Shown here in pieces: positions 51,028 through 60,745 of a DNA stretch of 64,000 bases (the stretch's first letter is position 1; each line of letters begins with the position of its first letter). A model generated the notes under the pieces. That model saw only the letters and a program-made list of their open reading frames with translations, searched no databases and was not told where the DNA came from. The stretch is from positions 310,001 to 374,000 of the forward strand of contig NZ_CP025014.1 in assembly GCF_002953715.1 (NCBI RefSeq). The letters are read 5' to 3'. Source of the stretch: Rhizobium leguminosarum. GTDB lineage: Bacteria > Pseudomonadota > Alphaproteobacteria > Rhizobiales > Rhizobiaceae. The position numbers and the translations under genes are program-made.

Positions 51028-52623
51028 ATGGATCGTTACGACTATATCATCATCGGGGCAGGCAGCGCCGGCTGCGTGCTCGCCAACCGGCTGTCCGCCG
51101 ATGGCCGGAGCCGCGTGCTGCTGCTCGAAGCCGGCGGCAGCGACAACTACCACTGGATCCATATTCCGGTCGGTTATCTCTATTGCATCAACAATCCGCG
51201 CACCGACTGGTGTTTCACCACGGCGCCGGAGGCGGGATTGAATGGTCGGGCGCTGAGCTATCCGCGCGGCAAGGTTCTCGGCGGCTGTTCGTCGATCAAC
51301 GGCATGATCTACATGCGCGGCCAGGCGCGCGATTACGACCTCTGGCGGCAGATGGGCTGCACCGGCTGGGGCTGGGACGATGTTTTGCCGTTCTTCCGCA
51401 AGTCGGAGGATTTTTATCGCGGCGAAGACGAGATGCATGGTGCCGGCGGCGAATGGCGCATCGAGAAGGCGCGTGTGCGCTGGGCCGTGCTCGATGCCTT
51501 CCAGCAGGCGGCGAAGGAGGCGGGTATTCCGGAGACGGCGGATTTCAACCGCGGGAGCAATGAAGGTTCCGGTTATTTCGATGTCAACCAGCGTTCCGGC
51601 ATTCGCTGGAACACCTCGAAGGCTTTTCTGCGCCCGGCGATGAGGCGCTCCAACCTGACGGTGCTCACCAAGGCGCAGGTCCGGCGGCTGCTGGTGGAGG
51701 AGGGCGCCGTTGCCGGGGTCGAATTCCAGCATGGTGGCGTTGCGAAACGCGCCTATGCGGCGAAGGAAACCGTCCTTTCGGCCGGTTCGATCGGTTCGCC
51801 GCATATACTGGAACTGTCAGGCATCGGCAGGGGCGAGGTTCTCAGCCAAGCGGGCGTCGATGTCGTCACCGAGGTGAAGGGTGTCGGCGAGAACCTGCAG
51901 GACCATCTGCAACTGCGTCTGGCCTACAAGGTGACAGGCGTTCCGACCCTGAACGAGAAGGCGACGAAGCTGATCGGCAAGGCGGCGATCGGGCTCGAAT
52001 ATCTCGTCCGCCGCTCCGGGCCGATGGCGATGGCGCCGAGCCAGCTCGGTATCTTCACGCGATCGGGCCCGGACCGGGAAACGCCTGATCTGCAGTATCA
52101 CGTGCAGCCGGTATCGCTGGAGAAGTTCGGCGATCCCGTCCATCCTTTCCCGGCGATCACGGCGAGCGTCTGCAATCTCAGGCCGGAAAGCCGGGGTTCG
52201 GTGCACCTGTCGAGCCCGGATTTTGCCGCCCAGCCGACGATCAGCCCGAAATACCTCTCGACGCAGCGCGATCGTGACATAGCTGTCCGTTCAATACGGT
52301 TGACGCGCAGGATCGTCGCGCAGCCTTCGTTTGCCCGTTTCAGGCCGGAGGAATTCAAGCCGGGGCCTGCCTATCAGACGGAGGCCGATCTGGAGCGGGC
52401 GGCGGGCGATATCGGCACGACGATCTTCCATCCCGTCGGCACCTGCCGCATGGGCGCCGACAGGGACAGTGTCGTCGATCCCAGGCTGAGATTCCGGGCG
52501 CTCGGCAAGCTCAGGATCGCCGACGCCTCGGTGATGCCGTCGATCACCTCGGGCAACACCAATTCGCCGACCATCATGATCGCCGAAAAGGCGGCAGCAA
52601 TGATCCTCGAAGACAATCGATAG
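51028..52623 (+). CDS. GMC-family oxidoreductase (choline dehydrogenase-like)
   Basis: The 531-aa flavoprotein has the FAD site YDYIIIGAGSAGCVLANRLS (about 4-23), GKVLGGCSSINGMIYMRGQ, the second GMC signature GSIGSPHILELSGIG, and catalytic His/Asn in HPVGTCRMG and SGNTNSPTIMIAEKAA. It oxidises a primary alcohol or polyol. ATG 51028 (RYDYIII) is preferred over ATG 51019. Position behind the Liv-type importer suggests that it acts on the imported compound. Confidence 0.9.
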   Translation: MDRYDYIIIGAGSAGCVLANRLSADGRSRVLLLEAGGSDNYHWIHIPVGYLYCINNPRTDWCFTTAPEAGLNGRALSYPRGKVLGGCSSINGMIYMRGQARDYDLWRQMGCTGWGWDDVLPFFRKSEDFYRGEDEMHGAGGEWRIEKARVRWAVLDAFQQAAKEAGIPETADFNRGSNEGSGYFDVNQRSGIRWNTSKAFLRPAMRRSNLTVLTKAQVRRLLVEEGAVAGVEFQHGGVAKRAYAAKETVLSAGSIGSPHILELSGIGRGEVLSQAGVDVVTEVKGVGENLQDHLQLRLAYKVTGVPTLNEKATKLIGKAAIGLEYLVRRSGPMAMAPSQLGIFTRSGPDRETPDLQYHVQPVSLEKFGDPVHPFPAITASVCNLRPESRGSVHLSSPDFAAQPTISPKYLSTQRDRDIAVRSIRLTRRIVAQPSFARFRPEEFKPGPAYQTEADLERAAGDIGTTIFHPVGTCRMGADRDSVVDPRLRFRALGKLRIADASVMPSITSGNTNSPTIMIAEKAAAMILEDNR

Positions 52624-52632
52624 GAGAAGACC

Positions 52633-53514
52633 ATGGCAAGGATCGCATTCATCGGGCTTGGCAACATGGGCGGGCCGATGGCGGCCAATCTGGTCAAATC
52701 AGGTCATGAAGTCTTTGGCTTCGATCTCGCGGCTTCGGTGCTGAAGGCGGCCGAGGAGAGCGGCGTCAAACCGGCAAGCCATGCCAGCCAGGCGGTCAAG
52801 GACGCGGAGATCATCATCACCATGCTACCGCAGGGCAAACATGTGCTGACGGCCTGGACCGATATCCTGCAGTCGGCGGCGCAAGGCACGCTGGTCATCG
52901 ATTGTTCGACCATTGACGTCGACAGCAGCCGCAAGGCGCATGAGATGGCCAAGGCCGCAAGCTGCCTGTCGCTCGACGCTCCCGTCTCCGGCGGCACAGG
53001 CGGGGCGACCGCAGGCACGCTGACCTTCATGGCCGGCGGCTCGGAAGAGGCCTTCGCCAAGGCAAAGCCGATCCTGGAGGCGATGGGAAAGAAGATCGTC
53101 CATTGCGGCGAGGCCGGCGCCGGCCAGGCTGCGAAGATCTGCAACAATATGATCCTCGGCATTTCGATGATCGGCGTCTGCGAGGCCTTCGTGCTCGCCG
53201 AGAAACTTGGTCTCTCGCATCAGGCATTGTTCGACGTTGCCTCGACCTCATCGGGCCAGTGCTGGTCGATCAATACCTATTGCCCGGTGCCCGGGCCGGT
53301 GCCGACTTCGCCTGCGAATAATGACTACAGACCGGGCTTTGCCGCAGCCCTGATGCTGAAGGATCTCAGGCTTTCGCAGGAGGCGGCGCTGACCAGCGGC
53401 GCCTCCACGCCGCTCGGCGCGGAAGCAGCACAGCTTTTCGCGCTCTTCGAAAAACAGGGCAATGGCGGCAGGGACTTTTCCGCCATTATCGAGATGTTCC
53501 GCGAGAAGGCGTAG
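52633..53514 (+). CDS. mmsB: 3-hydroxyisobutyrate dehydrogenase-like NAD(P)-dependent enzyme
   Basis: The 293-aa protein has IAFIGLGNMGGPMAANLVKS (NAD site), DAPVSGGTGGATAGTLTFM (substrate loop) and the catalytic Lys in GAGQAAKICNNM, the hallmarks of beta-hydroxyacid dehydrogenases. The closest pattern is 3-hydroxyisobutyrate dehydrogenase (valine catabolism), but the family is broad. It starts 9 bp after the GMC gene, so the two probably carry out successive oxidations. Confidence 0.87.
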   Translation: MARIAFIGLGNMGGPMAANLVKSGHEVFGFDLAASVLKAAEESGVKPASHASQAVKDAEIIITMLPQGKHVLTAWTDILQSAAQGTLVIDCSTIDVDSSRKAHEMAKAASCLSLDAPVSGGTGGATAGTLTFMAGGSEEAFAKAKPILEAMGKKIVHCGEAGAGQAAKICNNMILGISMIGVCEAFVLAEKLGLSHQALFDVASTSSGQCWSINTYCPVPGPVPTSPANNDYRPGFAAALMLKDLRLSQEAALTSGASTPLGAEAAQLFALFEKQGNGGRDFSAIIEMFREKA

Positions 53515-53530
53515 GCACCGCGGCGTCAAA

Positions 53531-54289
53531 TCAACCCTTCGACACCGAGAAGCTGAGCCTGATGTCGCCGAGGAGGATGTTGATCTCGCCGGGTTCGGTC
53601 AATTCGATCGCGCCGCTCAACGTGCCTGTGGTGATGAGCGCACCTGTCCTCAGCGATGTATCGGGGCGCAAGCCGTCATTGGCGTAATCGACGAGCCAGG
53701 TGAGAACGTCGCCCTTCGGATGCTGTGCCGGACCATCATAGATCGTGCGGCCGGCATGAGTGACCTTGAGCGGCGTGCCGCCGACGGTGTCGACAACGCT
53801 TTTTTCGAGCTTCGGACCGAGCACATAGCCGCTATTGCCGAGGCGGTCGGCAACGAACAGCAGAAACGAAACGCTGCCGCTTTCCCTAACGGCGCTCACC
53901 AGCAGTTCGGCGCCGAGATAGACCGCGGCGATCGCCTCGACCACGTCGGCGCGGCTGTAGGGAACGCCTGTGCGGACCGGCAGGTCACTGCCAAGACGGA
54001 CGGCGATCTCGGTTTCGAATTTCAGGCCCGGATACCAGGGAATGTCAGCGTCCGAGACGGCTTCGGTATAGGGATGCAGCGGAGCGGTGACCGCCTGGCC
54101 CTGCGGCGAGACCGTCACCTTCCAGGCGTTGCTGGAAATACTGTCTGCAGCGGTGAGCAAATTCTGCGCCTCCATCGCCTGATGGAGATCGGCTGGCAGC
54201 GCGAAACTGTCCGTTGCCTCCTGCCGGCCGGCCTGTCGCAGGCTGTGAAGCCTGGCTGCAACCGTGCGCGGATCGAATGTCTCTGTCAT
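53531..54289 (-). CDS. 2-keto-4-pentenoate hydratase / fumarylacetoacetate hydrolase family protein
   Basis: The 252-aa protein has the MhpD-like layout: ISSNAWKVTV near residue 45, FETEIAVRLGSDLP with the metal-binding Glu-x-Glu, and VLTWLVDYANDGLR with TGTLSGAIELTEPGE near the C-terminus. It would hydrate or cleave a 2-oxo acid using a divalent metal. ATG 54289 was chosen over an upstream start within the intergenic DNA. It lies 79 bp after rhaK on the same strand and convergent to the mmsB-like gene; a link with rhamnose use is possible but not shown. Confidence 0.82.
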   Translation of the reverse strand: MTETFDPRTVAARLHSLRQAGRQEATDSFALPADLHQAMEAQNLLTAADSISSNAWKVTVSPQGQAVTAPLHPYTEAVSDADIPWYPGLKFETEIAVRLGSDLPVRTGVPYSRADVVEAIAAVYLGAELLVSAVRESGSVSFLLFVADRLGNSGYVLGPKLEKSVVDTVGGTPLKVTHAGRTIYDGPAQHPKGDVLTWLVDYANDGLRPDTSLRTGALITTGTLSGAIELTEPGEINILLGDIRLSFSVSKG

Positions 54290-54368
54290 GCTATCTCCTC
54301 GACCTGATTTTCGAGGTGCCACACTAACCAGAAGGCAGGGACGAACAAGGCCGCTTTTGGAAAGACTC

Positions 54369-55748
54369 CTATTCCATCGCCGCGTACCAGCGAGCGCGAT
54401 AGACGGTCAGTCCGGGGATATCGGTCGGCGGAACATGCGTCTCGGCACCCGACACTGGCCGGATGCCGGTGAGAAGGGCAGCACCCTGGCTGGTGCCGGT
54501 CGAGCCCGGAAGGGCCATGACCTCGCGGCCGGTTAGGGCGGCCAGCAGCTTGAGATAGGTCCCATTCAGGGCAAAAGGCCCTTCGACGATAACAGGGCCT
54601 TTGGCGCCGATCAGTCCGAGGCAGGCATCGGTCATCAAGGCGAGATAGAGGCAGGCAGCGGCAGAGCGCTCCTCGCGGCTTGCCTCTTCGGCGCCGATCC
54701 AGCGGCTTGTCTTTCCGGGGAAAGGCCCCGAACCCGGCGCGATATTCGGCAGCAGCATCATGCCTTTGTTGATGACCGGGCCGATTGCCGTCTGGGCGGC
54801 TTTTCCGTCGACAGGGCCGATCTCGGCCGAAAGGATCTCGAATTCCCGGCCGCCCATAAAACGCGAGGAAGGGACGGCACGGCCATAGGCATCGACATTG
54901 GCGAGCGCATCGCGGCTCGGATCGAGATGATCGAGGTCGCCGCCGACGCCGAAATTGATGACCCATGTGCCTGTCGAGACGACAGCGAAGGGCGCCTCCC
55001 GATGGACCAGATGCGGCAGCAGCGAGGCATTGGAATCGTGAATGCCGCAATAGACCGGCAGAGGTGCGGCAAGGCCGAGCTCAGCGGCGATGTCGGGCAG
55101 GACCGGGCCGAGCGCATCGAAGGCGGAGCGTATCGGCGCCATGAGGTCGCGGATGCCAAGCCTGTCGACGAGCGAGGAATAGCTGCCGGCTTTCGGATTC
55201 CAGAGGTCGGTGTGACAGCCGAGCGAAGTCAGCTCATTGGCGGCGACACCGGTCAGCCGTGCCGTCCAGTATTGCGCATAGGTGAGGATGGTCGCCACCT
55301 CGGCGAATTCCTCGGGAAAGGCGGACTTCTGGTAGTGCAGCTGCGCGCCGACATTGAGGCCCATCGCGAGGTGCGGCGAGAAGGTTTCGTCGAAGGAGGG
55401 GCGCAGCCGCGTATAGGCATCGCGGATTTCCTGCGGATATTCGTGTTCATAGTCGATGACAGGCATGGCAAGCGCGCCGTCTCGGCCAAGCAGTGCTGCG
55501 GATGCGCCATGAGTGGTGATCGAAATGGCGTCGAAGCCAGGCTCGCGCGCAAGGCTCTTCAGCGCATCGAGCGCAAAGGACCAGAGAGCCTCTACGTCGT
55601 AATGCGGATAAAGGCCGGTTTTGATTGTAACGTTCGGCCGCTTCAGGACGGCGATCTCGGCGCCCGTCTCGCTGTCGAGCACGACGACCTTTGCGTTGGT
55701 CTTGCCGATGTCGAGGACGGCGATGCGGCGATAGGAGATGGCGTTCAT
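54369..55748 (-). CDS. rhaK: Rhamnose kinase RhaK (FGGY family)
   Basis: The 459-aa FGGY kinase has VLDIGKTNAKVVVLD at the N-terminus, YCGIHDSNASLLPHLV and STGTWVINFGVGG in the C-terminal ATPase lobe. In R. leguminosarum this gene is established as the sugar kinase of the rha locus and is also needed for ABC-mediated rhamnose uptake. It overlaps rhaU by 4 bp. The sequence differs markedly from enteric RhaB, and its direct substrate (rhamnose or rhamnulose) is not clear from sequence. Confidence 0.92.
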   Translation of the reverse strand: MNAISYRRIAVLDIGKTNAKVVVLDSETGAEIAVLKRPNVTIKTGLYPHYDVEALWSFALDALKSLAREPGFDAISITTHGASAALLGRDGALAMPVIDYEHEYPQEIRDAYTRLRPSFDETFSPHLAMGLNVGAQLHYQKSAFPEEFAEVATILTYAQYWTARLTGVAANELTSLGCHTDLWNPKAGSYSSLVDRLGIRDLMAPIRSAFDALGPVLPDIAAELGLAAPLPVYCGIHDSNASLLPHLVHREAPFAVVSTGTWVINFGVGGDLDHLDPSRDALANVDAYGRAVPSSRFMGGREFEILSAEIGPVDGKAAQTAIGPVINKGMMLLPNIAPGSGPFPGKTSRWIGAEEASREERSAAACLYLALMTDACLGLIGAKGPVIVEGPFALNGTYLKLLAALTGREVMALPGSTGTSQGAALLTGIRPVSGAETHVPPTDIPGLTVYRARWYAAME

Positions 55749-56065
55749 GGTAAGTGGAAGACGGTGACCAGGTCGCTCTGGACCGGCGAATTATCGGGAT
55801 TGGTCGCCATGATATCGGCCATGTGCGCCCACCATTTTTTCATAACCGGATGGTCCGGCAGGCTCGCCATCCTATGGTCGGCGGGCCGCGTCAACACGCC
55901 GAACAGCGTGTTGGTCTCGCGGTCGAGATGGATGGAATAGTCGCTGGCGCCTGACTTATGCAGGAGATCGACCAGTTCCGGCCAGATCTCGTCATGCCGC
56001 CTGCGGTATTCGGCTTCCATGCCGGGGTTGAGCTGCATTTTGAAGGCGTGTTTTTCTAAAGTCAT
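55745..56065 (-). CDS. rhaU: L-rhamnose mutarotase RhaU
   Basis: The 106-aa protein interconverts alpha and beta L-rhamnose. The family signature YRRRHDEIWPELVDLLH contains catalytic His24; further conserved are YSIHLDRETNTLFGVL and MKKWWAHMADIM. It overlaps both neighbours by ATGA, as is usual for this operon. Confidence 0.94.
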   Translation of the reverse strand: MTLEKHAFKMQLNPGMEAEYRRRHDEIWPELVDLLHKSGASDYSIHLDRETNTLFGVLTRPADHRMASLPDHPVMKKWWAHMADIMATNPDNSPVQSDLVTVFHLP

Positions 56066-57069
56066 CGGGAGCTCATGACCTTGATGCGGCGGGCGATGAT
56101 CGGGATGGCGATGGTGATGATCAGAAGCAGGCCGATGAAGATCGACATGACGATGCCGGGCACGTTCAGCAGACCGAGGCCGAAGGTGACGAGGCCCATG
56201 ACGAAGGCGGCGATGACGACGCCGACGATGGTACCGGAGCCGCCGAGGATCGAGATGCCGCCAAGCACGACCATGGTGACGACCTCGAGTTCCCAGCCCT
56301 GGGCGATCGATGGCCGGGTCGAGCCGAGGCGTGAAGTCAGGCAGACGGCAGCGATGCCGCTCATGACGCCGGTCAGCAGGAAGAGGATGAATTTGACGCG
56401 CTCGACCGGAATGCCGGAGAAGCGGGCGGCGAAGTCGTTGTTGCCGATCGCATAGACCTGCCGGCCGAAATTCGTCGCATGCAGCAGCACGGCGAAGAGG
56501 ATCGCCAGCACGATGAAGAGCACGAATTCGAAGGAGAATACCCAGACGACATAGCCCTGGCCGAAATAGGCGAAATCAGCCGGGTATTTGCCGTAGGCCT
56601 GGTCGCCGAGGACGATATAGGAAATGCCGCGGAAAAGGCTCATCGTGCCGATGGTGACGACGATCGACGGCAGTTTCAGCACCGAGACCAGAACGCCGTT
56701 GAAGATGCCGCAGGCAAGGCCGGTGCCGATGCCGATCGCGACCAGGCCCGGTGTGCCGATGCCGACCTGGGCTGCCGCGCCCATTGCCGTCGAGGCGAGC
56801 GCGATGATCGCGGCGACCGAGAGGTCGATCTCGCCTGATATGACGAGCAGCGCCATGGCGAAGGCAATCATTGCCTTTTCGGTGAAATTGAAGGTGGCGT
56901 CCGAGAGGTTCCAGGCGTCGAGGAAATAGGGCGAGGCGAGCGAATTGAAGATGAAGATCAGCACGGCGACGGCAAAAAGCAGCACTTCCCAGCTCGCGAG
57001 GATGCGGCGGAAGGGTGTGCCGAGACGGTCGGGAATGATCCGCTTTTCGTGTGTGGACGCGGTGTTCAT
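56062..57069 (-). CDS. rhaQ: Rhamnose ABC importer permease RhaQ
   Basis: The 335-aa CUT2-type permease has about nine hydrophobic segments, including MIAFAMALLVISGEIDLSVA and LGGISILGGSGTIVGVVIAA, hallmarks of ribose/rhamnose permeases. It overlaps rhaP and rhaU by 4 bp each and forms a heterodimer with RhaP. Confidence 0.92.
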   Translation of the reverse strand: MNTASTHEKRIIPDRLGTPFRRILASWEVLLFAVAVLIFIFNSLASPYFLDAWNLSDATFNFTEKAMIAFAMALLVISGEIDLSVAAIIALASTAMGAAAQVGIGTPGLVAIGIGTGLACGIFNGVLVSVLKLPSIVVTIGTMSLFRGISYIVLGDQAYGKYPADFAYFGQGYVVWVFSFEFVLFIVLAILFAVLLHATNFGRQVYAIGNNDFAARFSGIPVERVKFILFLLTGVMSGIAAVCLTSRLGSTRPSIAQGWELEVVTMVVLGGISILGGSGTIVGVVIAAFVMGLVTFGLGLLNVPGIVMSIFIGLLLIITIAIPIIARRIKVMSSR

Positions 57070-58067
57070 GCTGCGGCCTCCGTTCTGATCTCGGCTGCGG
57101 CGCGGTCGCGCAGGATGATGCGGCCGCGGTTGCGCTCACGCCTGGCGTTGAAGGCGACGGCGAGAATGATGACGGTTCCGGAGATCGCCATCTGCGTGAA
57201 GGGTGAAATGCCGATCACCGGCAGCGCATTCTTGATGACGCCGAGGAAAAGCGCGCCGAGCACGGTGCCTGCGACCGAGCCGACGCCGCCGGCAATCGAG
57301 ATGCCGCCGATGACGCAGGCCGCGACGCTGTCGAGCTCGAAGCCGTTGGCGATATCGACATAGGCGACGGCATAACGCGACACCCAGAGATAGCTCGCGA
57401 GGCCGGCAAGCGCGCCCGACAGAACGAAGGCCAGGAATTTCGTCCAGCCCGTATCGATGCCGGCATAGACGGCCGCAGTCGGATTGCCGCCGGTCGCATA
57501 GGCCGAGCGGCCGAACTGAGTGTATCGAAGCACAACATACATCAGAAGCACGATGACAATGCCAACCCAGCCGAGAACGGGCAGGCCGAGGATCGGCGTG
57601 CGCGGCACCGATAGAAAGACCGGCGTCATCTGGTGAGCGTTGACCCACGCCCCGCCCGAGAGCACGAAGGCCATGCCGCGATAGATGGTGAGCGTGCCGA
57701 GGGTGACGACGATCGGTGGGATTTCGAGCGCCCAGACGAGAAGGCCGTTGATGGCGCCGAGGCAGGCGCCGATGACGATCGCGGCAAGGATGAGCACGAC
57801 GAGCGGCAGGTCGGGATAGGCGGCATTCATCATCGCGATCGCCATGCCGGTGAAGGCGAGGTTGGCGGCAACCGAAAGGTCGATCGATTTCGTCAGGATG
57901 ACTGTCATCTGCGCGAGTGCCAGGATGATCAGGATGGAGGTATCGTTGAAAATACCGGCGAGATTCTCCGGCGTTGCGAAATCGGCAGCGCGCGTCGAAA
58001 AGATCGCGATCATCACGACGATGATGAGGAACAGCAGGGTTTCGCGTTTTCTAATCAGTCTTGCCAT
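57066..58067 (-). CDS. rhaP: Rhamnose ABC importer permease RhaP
   Basis: The 333-aa CUT2-type permease begins KRETLLFLIIVVMIAIFSTR and contains ALAQMTVILTKSIDLSVAAN and IGGISIAGGVGSVAGTVLGA. It starts 25 bp after rhaT and overlaps rhaQ. The C-terminal tail is Arg-rich and cytoplasmic. Confidence 0.92.
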   Translation of the reverse strand: MARLIRKRETLLFLIIVVMIAIFSTRAADFATPENLAGIFNDTSILIILALAQMTVILTKSIDLSVAANLAFTGMAIAMMNAAYPDLPLVVLILAAIVIGACLGAINGLLVWALEIPPIVVTLGTLTIYRGMAFVLSGGAWVNAHQMTPVFLSVPRTPILGLPVLGWVGIVIVLLMYVVLRYTQFGRSAYATGGNPTAAVYAGIDTGWTKFLAFVLSGALAGLASYLWVSRYAVAYVDIANGFELDSVAACVIGGISIAGGVGSVAGTVLGALFLGVIKNALPVIGISPFTQMAISGTVIILAVAFNARRERNRGRIILRDRAAAEIRTEAAA

Positions 58068-58092
58068 GCTCTTACCTTATGCATTGCGGGCC

Positions 58093-59628
58093 TCATGCAT
58101 TGCCGGTGGCGGCGCGCACCAGCGCTTCCGGCGACAGCTCGGCGCGGTCGAAAATTCCGGCGGCGAGACCTTCCTTCATCACCAGGACGCGGTCCGACAT
58201 GCCGATGATCTCGGGCAGTTCGGACGAGACCATGATGATCGACAGGCCCTCGGCGGCGAGTTCGCTGATGAAGCCGTGCACGGCCGCCTTCGAGCCGATG
58301 TCGATGCCCTTTGTGGGTTCGTCGAGGATGATTACCTTCGGCGCCGTCGCCAGCCATTTGCCGATGACGACCTTCTGCTGGTTGCCGCCGGAGAGCGTGC
58401 CGACCGGGACGGAAAGGGCAGCGGCGCGTAAGTCCAGCCGTTCGGCATATTTGCGGGCAAGCGCGAATTCTTCTGCCGCCCTGAGGAAGCCCCGGCGCGA
58501 GGTGCGGGCAAGCGACGGCAGCGTCATGTTCTGGAAGATCGGCATCGGCAGCGCCAGCCCGTGGCGGCCGCGCTCCTCCGGCACGTAGACGATGCCGGCG
58601 CGGATCGCATCCTGCGGCGAATGGATGGTGATTTCGCTGCCTTCGAGCATCATGGTGCCGGAGAGCGGCCTGGTAATGCCGAAGAGCGATTGGGACAGTT
58701 CCGAACGGCCGGCGCCGATCAGGCCGTATATGCCGAGAATCTCGCCCTTGCGCAGGGTGAAGGAGATGTCGCGGAATTCCGTTCGGTGGCTATAATTGCG
58801 GATCTCGAGCACCGGGCCGCCGATGGCGACATCCACCTTCGGAAAGGCATTCTCGACGTCGCGGCCGACCATCATGCGGACGATCTCGTCCTGCGGCGTT
58901 TCCTTGAGCCGGCCCTGGCCGACGGCGCGGCCGTCGCGGAAGACGACGAAATCGTCGGCGATCTCGTACACCTCGTCGAACTTGTGGCTGATGAAGAGGA
59001 TCGCCTTGCCCTTTTCCTTCAGGCCCCGGACGATGCGGAAGAGATCGTCGATCTCCTTGCGGGAAAGGGCTGCCGTCGGTTCGTCCATGATGACGATGCG
59101 GGCCTCGATCGACAGAGCGCGCGCAATCGCCACCAGATGGCGCTGCGCGATCGAGAGGTCCTTCAGCCGGATCGTCGGATCGATATTGCTTTCGAGCGCG
59201 GTCAGCAGCGCCTTGGCGCGGCTGTTCATCGCCTGCCAGTCGATGGTGCGCAAACGTGTGCGCGGCGCATGGCCAAGGAAAATATTTTCGGCAACCGTCA
59301 GCTCGTCGAACAGCACGGTTTCCTGATGGATGGCGGTGACGCCAGCGTCGATTGCGGCCTGGGCGCTGGCAAAGGTCACCGGCTGGCCATCGACCAGGAT
59401 CTCGCCTTCGTTCGGCCTGTAGATGCCGGTCAGGATCTTAACCAGCGTCGATTTGCCGGCGCCGTTTTCGCCGATTAGCGCGGTGACCGTGCCGGGATGC
59501 AGCGCGATGCTGACATTGTCGAGCGCCTTCACGCCCGGAAAGATCTGGGAGATGCCGCGCATTTCCAGAATGGCGGGCGCATCACCGGTTTTGCTGTCCG
59601 TGGCGGTTTGTTGAAAGGCAGCGTTCAT
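58093..59628 (-). CDS. rhaT: Rhamnose ABC importer ATPase RhaT (duplicated ATPase)
   Basis: The 511-aa protein carries two ABC domains as in RbsA. The first has GENGAGKSTLVKILTG and Walker B IVIMDEPTAAL; the second has GLIGAGRSELSQSL (degenerate Walker A), signature LSGGNQQKVVIGKWL and VIILDEPTKGIDIGSK. The degenerate second Walker A is usual in the family. Not related to the enteric RhaT proton symporter. Confidence 0.93.
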   Translation of the reverse strand: MNAAFQQTATDSKTGDAPAILEMRGISQIFPGVKALDNVSIALHPGTVTALIGENGAGKSTLVKILTGIYRPNEGEILVDGQPVTFASAQAAIDAGVTAIHQETVLFDELTVAENIFLGHAPRTRLRTIDWQAMNSRAKALLTALESNIDPTIRLKDLSIAQRHLVAIARALSIEARIVIMDEPTAALSRKEIDDLFRIVRGLKEKGKAILFISHKFDEVYEIADDFVVFRDGRAVGQGRLKETPQDEIVRMMVGRDVENAFPKVDVAIGGPVLEIRNYSHRTEFRDISFTLRKGEILGIYGLIGAGRSELSQSLFGITRPLSGTMMLEGSEITIHSPQDAIRAGIVYVPEERGRHGLALPMPIFQNMTLPSLARTSRRGFLRAAEEFALARKYAERLDLRAAALSVPVGTLSGGNQQKVVIGKWLATAPKVIILDEPTKGIDIGSKAAVHGFISELAAEGLSIIMVSSELPEIIGMSDRVLVMKEGLAAGIFDRAELSPEALVRAATGNA

Positions 59629-59656
59629 CGAGCTTCTACCAGTGTCGAATGAGAAT

Positions 59657-59680
59657 CCCGGCGGCCATCAGGCCGCCGGG
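59657..59680 (-). terminator. Perfect stem-loop between rhaS and rhaT
   Basis: CCCGGCGGCC (59657-59666), loop ATCA, GGCCGCCGGG (59671-59680) is a perfect 10-bp stem in the 73-bp gap. On the minus strand no T run follows, so it should protect the rhaS message and reduce, not stop, downstream expression. Confidence 0.6.
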
Positions 59681-59701
59681 CTTTTATGCGTCGGCCCCAG
59701 A

Positions 59702-60697
59702 TCAGAAGACCTTGGAGAACTGGTCGATATTCGAAGCATTGTAGACGAAGGGATCGGCCATGGCGGCTTCACCGTTGTCGCCGACCTTGATCTTGCCCAT
59801 GCGGCCGGCCTCGATCTCGCTGCCTGGCTTGCCGTCGGTCTCGCCCTTGACGAGGCGATAGGCGATCTGCGTTGCGGAGTAGCCGAGATCGATCGGGTTC
59901 CAGATGGCGAATTCCTTCGTGGCGCCCGACTTGATCGCGCCGGCCATTTCGGACGGCAGACCGAGACCCGTGACGTAGACCTTGCCGACAAGGCCCTTGT
60001 CTTCGACAACCTTCGATGCCGCGAGAACGCCTACCGTTGTCGGAGCGACGATGACCTTGATGTTCGGGTTCGCCTTCAGCAGGCCCTCGGCTTCACGATA
60101 GGACTTGTCCGAGAGGTCGTCGCCATAGACTGTGGTGACGAGGTTGAGGCCCGGGAAATCCTTGAGCTGCTTCTTCATCTGGTCGATCCAGATGTTCTGG
60201 TTGGTCGAGGTGGTCGTGGCGGACAGGATGGCGAAGTCACCCTTGCCGCCGTCGAGATGGTCCTTGACGAGCGTCAGGCACATCTTGCCGATCAGTTCGT
60301 TGGACGACGGGTTGAGCTGCAGGATACGGCCTTCAGGTGCGACGCCGGAATCCCAGGAGATGACCTTGATGCCGCGCTGTGTAGCCTTCTTCAGCGCCGG
60401 AACGAGCGCGTCGGGATCGTTGGCCGAAACGGCGATGGCGCTGACGCCCTGGGCGATCAGCGAGTTGATGACTTCGATCTGGCCTTCGGCCGTCGTCGTC
60501 GTCGGACCGGTATAGATGACCTCGACGCCGCCGAGTTCCTTGGCGGCTTCCTGCGCACCCTTGTTGGCGGCATCGAAGAAGCCGTTGCCGAGCGACTTGA
60601 CGACGAGACCGATCTTGATGTCGGCAGCACTTGCCGTGCCGGCCATCATGGCGACGGCAAATGCCACGCCGATTGCGAGTTTCTTTGCGAGTCTCAT
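59702..60697 (-). CDS. rhaS: Rhamnose-binding periplasmic protein RhaS
   Basis: The 331-aa binding protein has a signal peptide (cleavage after GTASA, about residue 24) and the ribose-binding fold: IKIGLVVKSLGNGFFDAANK, AIAVSANDPDALVPALKKA, VISWDSGVAPEGR. ATG 60697 has GGGAGGAT 9 bases upstream; the upstream GTG is not needed. It delivers rhamnose to RhaP/RhaQ/RhaT. Confidence 0.93.
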   Translation of the reverse strand: MRLAKKLAIGVAFAVAMMAGTASAADIKIGLVVKSLGNGFFDAANKGAQEAAKELGGVEVIYTGPTTTTAEGQIEVINSLIAQGVSAIAVSANDPDALVPALKKATQRGIKVISWDSGVAPEGRILQLNPSSNELIGKMCLTLVKDHLDGGKGDFAILSATTTSTNQNIWIDQMKKQLKDFPGLNLVTTVYGDDLSDKSYREAEGLLKANPNIKVIVAPTTVGVLAASKVVEDKGLVGKVYVTGLGLPSEMAGAIKSGATKEFAIWNPIDLGYSATQIAYRLVKGETDGKPGSEIEAGRMGKIKVGDNGEAAMADPFVYNASNIDQFSKVF

Positions 60698-60745
60698 GCT
60701 TTCATCCTCCCACTTGATTGACACTCTTCACACCTGGCCGGCGCC

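Noticed and set aside
59642..60721. A 359-codon plus-strand open frame opposite rhaS
   Set aside because: rhaS has signal peptide, start site and fold motifs; the opposite frame is low in structure and has no start signal.
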